Source: an uncultured Eubacteriales bacterium
Lineage (GTDB): Bacteria > Bacillota > Clostridia > Peptostreptococcales > Anaerovoracaceae
Length of the DNA: 8,103 nt
Direction: 5' to 3'
NCBI GenBank assembly: GCA_902803185.1
Contig: CADCOV010000151.1
Span: 1 to 8,103, forward strand
Both the position numbers and the translations under genes were made by a program. Below the pieces are notes generated by a model. The model made no database searches and was not told the DNA's origin. It saw only the letters and a list, made by a program, of their open reading frames with translations. Positions 1 to 5,456 of the stretch are shown here, one piece after another (the first letter of the stretch is position 1; each line of letters opens with the position of its first letter).

Positions 1-3
1 ATC

Positions 4-24
4 GGATTTTGCCCCACAAAATCC
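4..24. repeat. Small perfect inverted repeat next to the terminator
   Basis: GGATTTTG (4-11) and CAAAATCC (17-24) are perfect 8-bp inverted arms around a 5-base loop (CCCCA). It lies 8 bases beyond the first terminator hairpin in the direction of minus-strand transcription. It could be a backup terminator hairpin or the end of an element that begins left of the window. Nothing else is recognisable in this stretch. Confidence 0.45.
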
Positions 25-32
25 AAGAGACA

Positions 33-65
33 AAACAGGCGTGACCGCAATGGCCACGCCTGTTT
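33..65 (-). terminator. Intrinsic terminator of the leftward flavoprotein gene
   Basis: A perfect 11-bp inverted repeat has arms at 33-43 (AAACAGGCGTG) and 55-65. It continues inward past one A/C mismatch with two more G-C pairs, leaving a 5-base loop at 47-51. Read on the minus strand, the hairpin is followed by a short T-rich run (TTTTGTCTC), as expected downstream of the gene that stops at 159. The T-run is weak but the stem is GC-rich and long. Because the left arm carries A's and the right arm T's, it could also work on plus-strand transcripts. Confidence 0.75.
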
Positions 66-158
66 CATATCCTTTTGAGCCGGTAATGGCTGCCTCAAAG
101 CAACTCCTTTACGGAGTACGCCCTGAGCCGCTGCGCCTTTGCTTTGCCTGCATATCGA

Positions 159-1859
159 TCAGTCGAAATTGTACGCCGTCATGATCGGCTCTCTGCCGAG
201 CTTCACGTCTCTGAAGTACTCGTAGAGGCTGATGCCCAGGTAGGAACCGCTGATGTTTTTGACGTTCTCGTAGCCGTTGCCGACGAGGCAGCGGTACGCG
301 TAGTAGGACCGCTGGCTGGAGCGGCAGTGCAGGTAGACCGGCACGTCCTTCGGGATCTCGGAGAGCCTGCCTCTGAACTGGGACAGTGGGATGTTCACCG
401 CAGTCTTCAAGTGGCCTGCCGCATACTCGCCCGGTTCCCGGACGTCCACGATGAAAGCGCCGTTCTCGACCAGGCCTCTGACCTCGCAGACGTGGACCTG
501 CTTGAGCTTGCCGGTGAGGATGTTTTCCGCCACCAGGCCCGCCATGTGGACCACGTCCTTGGCGGTGGAGAACAGCGGCGCGTAGCAGTGCTCGTATTCC
601 TTGATGGCTTTGATGTCCCCGCCTCTGGAGATCAGGGCGGCGATGGCGTCGATGCGCTTGTCCGCGTCGCCGGTGCCGATGGACTGGGCGCCCAGGATCT
701 TTCCGGACGGCACCTCGAAGATCAGCTTGAAGGCCATGTAGTTGGAGTTCGGCATGATGCCCACGGAATCCGACGGGAACACCAGGACGTTGTCACAGGC
801 GATGCCCGCTGCGGCTGCCGTCTTCTCGTTCAGGCCCGTGGAGGCCGCGTTCAGTTCGAAGATCCGGATGCAGGAGGAGCCGATGAAGCCCTGGTACTCC
901 TCGTCGGAGCCATACATGTGGCCCGCGGCGATCCTGGCTTCCATCTGGGCCGGTCCCGCCAGCGCGAGGCGTCCCGGCTTTCCGGTCTGCCGGTTGAAGA
1001 TCTCCACCGCGTCGCCCACGGCGTAGATGTCCGGGTCAGTGGTTTGGAAGCTGCGGTTGACCTTGATGCCCCTGGTCGCGCCGATCTCCAGGCCGGCGTC
1101 CACCGCCAGCCTGGTCTCAGGAGCGACGCCGATGGCCATGATGACCGTCTCCGCCGGCACCTCGAAGGCAACGCCGTCCTTCTCGGCGACCACGTGGCCG
1201 TCCTCGATGGCGGTGACGGTGCTGTTCAGATAGAGGTCGATGCCGTGGTCCATCAGGCACTTGTGGAGAATCTGCACCATGTCGTCATCGAACGGCGCCA
1301 TGATCTGGCCAAGGCCCTCGATCAAAGACACGTGCACGCCGGCGTGGACCAGGTTCTCCGCGGTCTCGACGCCGATGAAGCCGCCGCCGACCACCACCAC
1401 GTTTTTGGTGCCCGCCTGCCGCATCTGGTTCTCGATGCCGACCACGTCGCCGACGCCGCGGATGGAGAAGACGTGATCGCGGTCGATGCCCTTGATGCTC
1501 TTCGGCATGATCGGGGAAGCGCCCGGCGCCAGGACCAGCTTGTCGTAGGATTCCTCCCGCTTTTCGCCGGTCAGGACGTCCTTCACGGTGACGGTCTTGC
1601 GGTCCCTGTGGATCGCGGTCACCTCGCTGTTCACGAAGACGTCCACGTTGTGCTGGGCCTTGAATCTCTCCGGCGTCATCATCACCAGAGCCCCGGCGGA
1701 CTCCACCAGGCCGCCCAGGTAATATGGCAGCGAGCAGTTGGAATAGGAGATGAACTCTCCCCGCTCGAAGACCTTGATCTCCGCCTGCTCGTCGATCCTG
1801 CGCACTCTCGCGGCGACGGATGCGCCGCCCGCGACTCCTCCTACGATGACTACTTTCAT
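159..1859 (-). CDS. CoA-disulfide reductase-like FAD/NAD(P) oxidoreductase fused to a rhodanese domain
   Basis: This 566-residue protein is a two-dinucleotide-binding-domain flavoprotein with a C-terminal sulfurtransferase module. The FAD-binding Rossmann motif is at residues 4-13 (VIVGGVAGGA). The single active-site cysteine typical of CoA-disulfide reductases and NADH oxidases is C42, in SYSNCSLPYYLGG. The NAD(P)H-binding glycine motif is at 156-165 (VVGGGFIGVE), and the second FAD motif is TTDPDIYAVGDA (273-284). The dimerisation domain spans about 320-446 and includes YAPLFSTAKD (426-435). The rhodanese domain spans about 455-550, with catalytic C512 in a CRSSQRS loop. Known CoADR-rhodanese fusions reduce CoA disulfide, CoA persulfide or polysulfide with NAD(P)H, and the rhodanese part handles sulfane sulfur; the true substrate here is not determined. 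The start is backed by AAAGGGG 7 bases upstream. It is a single-gene transcript, divergent from the 2075 operon, and probably cytoplasmic. NADH oxidase/peroxidase activity is the main alternative. Confidence 0.9.
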   Translation of the reverse strand: MKVVIVGGVAGGASVAARVRRIDEQAEIKVFERGEFISYSNCSLPYYLGGLVESAGALVMMTPERFKAQHNVDVFVNSEVTAIHRDRKTVTVKDVLTGEKREESYDKLVLAPGASPIMPKSIKGIDRDHVFSIRGVGDVVGIENQMRQAGTKNVVVVGGGFIGVETAENLVHAGVHVSLIEGLGQIMAPFDDDMVQILHKCLMDHGIDLYLNSTVTAIEDGHVVAEKDGVAFEVPAETVIMAIGVAPETRLAVDAGLEIGATRGIKVNRSFQTTDPDIYAVGDAVEIFNRQTGKPGRLALAGPAQMEARIAAGHMYGSDEEYQGFIGSSCIRIFELNAASTGLNEKTAAAAGIACDNVLVFPSDSVGIMPNSNYMAFKLIFEVPSGKILGAQSIGTGDADKRIDAIAALISRGGDIKAIKEYEHCYAPLFSTAKDVVHMAGLVAENILTGKLKQVHVCEVRGLVENGAFIVDVREPGEYAAGHLKTAVNIPLSQFRGRLSEIPKDVPVYLHCRSSQRSYYAYRCLVGNGYENVKNISGSYLGISLYEYFRDVKLGREPIMTAYNFD

Positions 1860-1894
1860 AGCGCTGCCCCTTTCTATTTCATATGGGTGATCAC

Positions 1895-1915
1895 AATGGT
1901 ACAGTCTAATGGTAC
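1895..1915. repeat. Short direct repeat in the divergent promoter region
   Basis: AATGGTAC occurs at 1895-1902 and again at 1908-1915, a 13-bp repeat period. It lies 36-56 bases upstream of the flavoprotein start on the minus strand, where that gene's transcription should begin. A very weak minus-strand promoter (TTGCAA, 17-base spacer, TACCAT) overlaps it. It could be a regulator half-site pair, but the repeat is short enough to be chance. Confidence 0.25.
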
Positions 1916-1979
1916 CACCCCGCCCCCCTCATTGCAATTTGCGTGTTTGCTGATTTCCTTGCTTTTCTGACTAATCATA

Positions 1980-2008
1980 TTGTTTTTTCAAAGTTATGCA
2001 TCTACAAT
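1980..2008 (+). promoter_or_regulatory. Predicted sigma-70/SigA promoter of the three-gene operon
   Basis: A TTGTTT -35 box (1980-1985) and a TACAAT -10 box (2003-2008) are separated by exactly 17 bases. They sit in the AT-rich part of the divergent intergenic region. Transcription would begin near 2014-2016, giving a leader of about 60 bases before the ATG at 2075. The leader holds a small 5-bp hairpin (2033-2037 with 2043-2047, GCGCG/CGCGC) and then the TGGAGG ribosome binding site (2063-2068). Confidence 0.6.
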
Positions 2009-2074
2009 GTATACGTAAGATAGGTTTATTATGCGCGGACGACGCGCCAGATCATCAGAGAATGGAGGCACCAT

Positions 2075-2608
2075 ATGAAGGATTACACCGCTCTTCCTCA
2101 GGAGGAAAAGGACGCTCTGGTCAAGGCTGCGGGACAGCTCGGCTATGAGACGGAGACCGCCTACGGCAACTGCGCCCAGAGCACCCTCTACGCGCTCTAC
2201 AAGACCTTCCCGGACTGCGGGATCACGGAGGACCTCATCAAAGGCTGCTTCGGCCTGGCCGGCGGCTGCGGCTGCGGCCTGCAGGGCACCTGCGGCGCGC
2301 TGAACGGCGCGGCCTGCGCGATCAGCGTCTTCCGGGGCCGCCCGTCCTCCGACTTCGGCGTCACGGGCTACGGCGTGGTCCACGAGATGATCCGCGAGGT
2401 CATCGACCAGTTCACCGACCGCTACGGCAGCGTCCTCTGCAAAGACGTGCTGACCGCCACCATGGGCGCCCCATACGACTGGAAGACCGAGGAAGGCGCC
2501 AAGGGCTATGAGGAGCACAACGGCACCCACCACTGCTCCACCGCCGTCCGGTTCTGCACCGAGACCATCGCGCAGATGATCGTGGACGGCCGCCTGAAAT
2601 ACGAATAA
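2075..2608 (+). CDS. C_GCAxxG_C_C family cysteine-rich redox protein
   Basis: This 177-residue protein matches the C_GCAxxG_C_C family, a poorly characterised group of predicted redox-active proteins common in anaerobes. Recognisable parts are the N-terminal YGNCAQSTLYALY (30-42, C33), a glycine/cysteine-rich core at 59-82 containing GGCGCG and TCGALNGAACA, and later conserved cysteines C122 and C154. There are ten cysteines in total (33, 48, 58, 65, 67, 73, 81, 122, 154, 161), more than the four-cysteine family signature needs, so metal or cluster binding or a disulfide relay is plausible but unproven. There is no signal peptide or membrane segment, so it is probably cytoplasmic. The start is supported by TGGAGG 6 bases upstream. 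It is the first gene of the operon, and 23 bases separate it from the next gene. The biochemical function of the family is not established. Confidence 0.85.
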   Translation: MKDYTALPQEEKDALVKAAGQLGYETETAYGNCAQSTLYALYKTFPDCGITEDLIKGCFGLAGGCGCGLQGTCGALNGAACAISVFRGRPSSDFGVTGYGVVHEMIREVIDQFTDRYGSVLCKDVLTATMGAPYDWKTEEGAKGYEEHNGTHHCSTAVRFCTETIAQMIVDGRLKYE

Positions 2609-2631
2609 AAGGCGCAGCGGGAGAAACAGCC

Positions 2632-4005
2632 ATGCTGGACCTTTTGATCACCCATGCCCTCTATCCGGACTTCGAAGCAGGCGAGATGAAGCGGGGCAGC
2701 ATCGGCATCCGGGACGGCCGCATCGCCTACGTCGGGGATGGGGCGCCCGAGGCCGCCGAGGTGCTGGACGCCGGCGGCCATGTGGTCTCGCCGGGCTTCA
2801 TCGATATCCACATGCACGAGGAGAAATTCGACGAGGAGGGCGAGCGCTACCGCATCGCGGAGATGATGCTGGAGATGGGCGCCACCACCGCCGTTGGCGG
2901 GAACTGCGGCCTGCTGAACACGCCCTTTGACCGCTTCAGGGAAGTCATCGGGGAGCTCGGCGGCGCCCCGGTCAACTACATGATGTTCACCGGGTACAAC
3001 ACCTACCGCAGGGCCCAGGGGCTCGGCCACTACGACCCGGCCTCGGAGGAGCAGATGCTGGCCATCCGGGAATGCCTGAAGAAGGACCTGGCGGCGGGCG
3101 CCTGCGGCATCTCCTTCGGCATCGAGTACGACCCGGCGATCACCACCGGGGAGGTCCTCTTCGCCCTGGAGGCGGACGGGGACCCGGAGCACCTGGCCGC
3201 CGCCCACTACCGGGACGATTCCATCCGGGCCATCCCGTCGATCCGGGAGATGATCGAGATCCAGAGCCGGATCCCGATGAAATTCCAGATCTCCCACCTC
3301 TCCAGCTGTTCCGCCATGGGACAGATGGACGAGGCCCTGGCGATCATCAACGACGCCATCGACAAAGATCCGCGCCTGAACTACGACACCTACCCGTACA
3401 ACGCCTTCTCCACCCACATCGGCTCCACCGTCTTCGAGGACGACTGCCTCTCCAAATGGGGCAAGGAGTACAGCGACATCATGCTGACCCTGCCGCCGTA
3501 CGAGGGCGTCCGCTGCACCGAGGAGATCTTCCGGGACGCCAGGGAGCACTACCCGGAGATGCTGGCGGTGGCCTTTGCCATGAACGAGGAGGAGATCGCG
3601 GCGGCCATCGCGAACCGCCACGGCATGGTGGCCAGCGACGCCATCCTGAACGACGGAAGCGGCCATCCGCGGGCCCACGGCACCTTCCCGCGGGTCCTGG
3701 GGAAGTACGTCCGGGAGGACAAAGTGCTCCCGCTCGCCGCAGCCCTGCGGAAGATGACCCTGGAGCCGGCGAAACGGCTCGGCCTCACCCACAGGGGCGT
3801 CATCGCGGAGGGCGCTGACGCGGACCTGACGATCTTCGACCCGGAGACCATCGCGGACCGGGCGGACTTCACCGACGTCACGCCGCAGCCTGACGGCATC
3901 GACTGGGTGCTGATCGGCGGGCGTAAGGCCCTGGACCACGGGCGCATCGTGAACGGGCGCCTGGGGCGGTTCATCGCCTTCGCCGACAGAAATAAGAGAG
4001 ATTGA
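2632..4005 (+). CDS. D-aminoacylase-type (N-acyl-D-amino-acid deacylase family) amidohydrolase
   Basis: This is a 457-residue member of the amidohydrolase superfamily, predicted to hydrolyse the amide bond of an N-acylated amino acid. A small N-terminal beta part (1-55, with SIGIRDGRIAYVGDG) leads into a TIM barrel. The metal-site pattern of D-aminoacylases is complete: H60 and H62 (DIHMH), C92 (GGNCG, the metal-bridging cysteine), H192 (AHYRDD), H222 (QISHLSS) and the catalytic aspartate D336 (ASDAI). The family signature HPRAHGTFPRVLGKYVRE lies at 345-362. The beta part re-forms at the C-terminus (GVIAEGADADLTIFDPETI). Characterised D-aminoacylases are usually about 480-530 residues, so this is a short version. 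The spacing H192-H222 equals the usual 30 residues, so the core is intact. A GGGAG-like site (GGGAG, 2619-2623) lies 8 bases before the ATG. It is cytoplasmic. Substrate stereochemistry and the acyl group cannot be read from sequence; related deacetylases or dipeptide-type amidohydrolases are alternatives. Confidence 0.85.
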   Translation: MLDLLITHALYPDFEAGEMKRGSIGIRDGRIAYVGDGAPEAAEVLDAGGHVVSPGFIDIHMHEEKFDEEGERYRIAEMMLEMGATTAVGGNCGLLNTPFDRFREVIGELGGAPVNYMMFTGYNTYRRAQGLGHYDPASEEQMLAIRECLKKDLAAGACGISFGIEYDPAITTGEVLFALEADGDPEHLAAAHYRDDSIRAIPSIREMIEIQSRIPMKFQISHLSSCSAMGQMDEALAIINDAIDKDPRLNYDTYPYNAFSTHIGSTVFEDDCLSKWGKEYSDIMLTLPPYEGVRCTEEIFRDAREHYPEMLAVAFAMNEEEIAAAIANRHGMVASDAILNDGSGHPRAHGTFPRVLGKYVREDKVLPLAAALRKMTLEPAKRLGLTHRGVIAEGADADLTIFDPETIADRADFTDVTPQPDGIDWVLIGGRKALDHGRIVNGRLGRFIAFADRNKRD

Positions 4006-4024
4006 AAAGAAAGGAAGAATGCCT

Positions 4025-5197
4025 ATGAACTATCAGGAGCTGAAACCCCTCATCTTCGAGAAGATCGGGGAATACCATAACACCTTCGCGGAGATGAACG
4101 ACTGGATCGCCTGCCACCCGGAGGTCTCCTCCCACGAGGTGGAGACCGCGGCTTTGATCGTCAGGACCCTGGAGGAGCAGGGCTTCGTCTGCGAGACGGA
4201 GTTCGACGGGATCCCGAACGCCTTCCGGGCGGTCTGCGGGCCGAACGACCACAAGTACAAGGTCGCGGTCCTGGCGGAGTTCGACGCCCTGCCGGGCCTG
4301 GGCCACGCCTGCGGCCACTGCCTCTCCGGCTCCATCAGCTGCCTGGCGGCTGCAGCGCTGAAGGACCTGCAGGACGAGCTGGACACCGACATCCACGTCA
4401 TCGGCACCCCTGCTGAGGAGACCCTCGGCCGCAAGTGCGACATGACGGACCACGGCGTCTTCGACCACTACGACATGGCCATCATGGTGCATCTCTACAA
4501 CTACAACCTGGTCTTCCCGCACCTGCTGGCGCTGGCGGCCTACTTCTATGAGTTCCACGGCAAAGCGGCCCACTCCGCCGCAGCCCCTTGGGACGGCGTG
4601 AACGCCTTCAACGCCGCCCAGCTCCAGTTCCACGGCCTGGACATGCTGCGCCAGCACCTGACCCCGGACGCCCGTCTCCACGGCATCATCCGGGACGGCG
4701 GCAAAGCCCCGAACATCGTGCCGGACTACGTCCGTTCCGAGATCTACGCCAGAGCGGCGCGCAGGGATTACAGGAACGAGATCGTCGCCCAGATGGACAA
4801 GATGGCGGAGGGCGCCTGCATGATGACCGGCTGCACCTGGAACAAATACCAGGAGGACCACGATTTCGACGACCTGAAGTTCAATAAGACCGGCGACACC
4901 TCCCTCAGGGAGATCTTCGACGAGCTGGGCCTTGAGCTGCCGGAGAACGAGGACTTCCTCTTCGGCTCCTCCGACATCGGCAACGTCAGCTACGCCTGCC
5001 CGGCCTTCCATCCATGCGTGCAGATCTCCGCGCCGGAGGTGAACATCCACACGCCGGAATTTGCCGACCTGATGACGACGGACCTGGCCCACGACCGGCT
5101 GGACGTCGGCGCCAAGGTCATCGCCATGCACATCGCCAACATCTTCAGCGATCCGGAGAAGATCGCCGCGATGAAGGCGGATTTCGAGAAGAACTGA
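4025..5197 (+). CDS. M20-family metal-dependent amidohydrolase (AbgB/PM20D2-like)
   Basis: This protein of about 390 residues belongs to the M20 zinc-peptidase clan and should cleave an amide or peptide bond of a small N-acyl amino acid, amidobenzoyl-glutamate-like compound or dipeptide. Counting from the upstream ATG at 4019, metal and catalytic residues are D89 (EFDALPG), C98 and H100 (GHACGH), the glutamate pair E133-E134 (GTPAEET), H158 (IMVHL) and H344 (NIHTPEF). The inserted dimerisation domain covers about 178-290 (HGKAAHSAAAPWDG). GSSDIGNVSY (317-325) resembles AbgB-type enzymes. Two ATGs are possible, at 4019 and 4025. The Shine-Dalgarno AAGGAAG (4011-4017) is too close to the first and about 7 bases from the second, so 4025 is preferred (two residues shorter). 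The residue after GHACGH is cysteine (C101), where relatives usually carry Asp or Asn. It is the last gene of the operon, 19 bases after the D-aminoacylase-like gene, and cytoplasmic. Confidence 0.87.
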   Translation: MNYQELKPLIFEKIGEYHNTFAEMNDWIACHPEVSSHEVETAALIVRTLEEQGFVCETEFDGIPNAFRAVCGPNDHKYKVAVLAEFDALPGLGHACGHCLSGSISCLAAAALKDLQDELDTDIHVIGTPAEETLGRKCDMTDHGVFDHYDMAIMVHLYNYNLVFPHLLALAAYFYEFHGKAAHSAAAPWDGVNAFNAAQLQFHGLDMLRQHLTPDARLHGIIRDGGKAPNIVPDYVRSEIYARAARRDYRNEIVAQMDKMAEGACMMTGCTWNKYQEDHDFDDLKFNKTGDTSLREIFDELGLELPENEDFLFGSSDIGNVSYACPAFHPCVQISAPEVNIHTPEFADLMTTDLAHDRLDVGAKVIAMHIANIFSDPEKIAAMKADFEKN

Positions 5198-5227
5198 ATG
5201 TGAGGATATACAGCCTGATGATGCGGG

Positions 5228-5266
5228 AGCGGCGTACTCGGAAGCGAGTGCGCCGCTTTCGTTTTT
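5228..5266 (+). terminator. Intrinsic terminator of the hydrolase operon
   Basis: A 13-bp stem (5228-5240 AGCGGCGTACTCG with 5245-5257, one G-U wobble) has a GAAG tetraloop and is followed by TTCGTTTTT. It begins 30 bases after the M20 stop codon and isolates the operon from the glutamate dehydrogenase promoter downstream. Confidence 0.92.
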
Positions 5267-5349
5267 GTATGCTTTGGTCGTTTTCCGAAATGACAGAAAA
5301 TGTTGAAAATCTGCGGTTTGTGGACAGGAAAAAATACCTTTCGGAGGTG

Positions 5350-5378
5350 TTGACGCAACTTTAACAAAGTGATATATT
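5350..5378 (+). promoter_or_regulatory. Strong predicted SigA promoter of the glutamate dehydrogenase gene
   Basis: TTGACG (-35, 5350-5355) and TATATT (-10, 5373-5378) are separated by exactly 17 bases. The region just upstream (5320-5345) is A/T-rich. Transcription should start near 5384-5386, leaving a leader of about 72 bases. This is the closest match to a consensus housekeeping promoter in the window, as expected for a highly expressed central-metabolism gene. Confidence 0.8.
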
Positions 5379-5392
5379 GAGGATGCGGCGGT

Positions 5393-5406
5393 CTGTGTAT
5401 ACACAG
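5393..5406. promoter_or_regulatory. Perfect 14-bp palindrome just downstream of the predicted start: candidate operator
   Basis: CTGTGTATACACAG is a perfect palindrome. Allowing one mismatch and one G-T pair, the symmetry extends to 5387-5412. It lies about +8 to +28 relative to the predicted transcription start, where a bound repressor would block initiation or early elongation of the glutamate dehydrogenase transcript. As RNA it could also fold into a hairpin with a UAUA loop. I do not recognise the regulator; a GntR-type dimer would suit the GTATAC centre, but this is only a guess. Confidence 0.55.
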
Positions 5407-5456
5407 CCTGCCTAAAGGTAACAATATAACATTTACAGAGAAAAGAGGAGATCAAG

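Noticed and set aside
66..158. Small RNA or short gene between the flavoprotein stop and its terminator
   Set aside because: There is only a 5-bp hairpin (ACTCC 103-107 with GGAGT 113-117) and no start with a ribosome binding site. It is best read as the 3' untranslated region.
144..1970. A 608-codon plus-strand open frame covering the flavoprotein gene
   Set aside because: It is exactly antisense to a protein with full FAD, NAD(P) and rhodanese motifs. Its translation is low-complexity (D, H, V and A rich) with no recognisable domain, as expected for the opposite strand of GC-rich coding DNA.
2007..2016. GTATAC core at 2009-2014 as a second copy of the glutamate dehydrogenase palindrome
   Set aside because: Only the 6-bp centre matches and symmetry breaks immediately outside it. 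It is too short to claim a shared regulator.
2506..5455. Long minus-strand open frames (2506-3939, 3971-5455) over the hydrolase genes
   Set aside because: These are antisense shadows of genes with clear catalytic motifs. They have no ribosome binding site with a plausible start and no family resemblance.
5267..5456. Riboswitch or T-box in the glutamate dehydrogenase leader
   Set aside because: The predicted leader is only about 72 bases, has one palindrome and no second terminator-like hairpin, and shows no conserved riboswitch core that I recognise.
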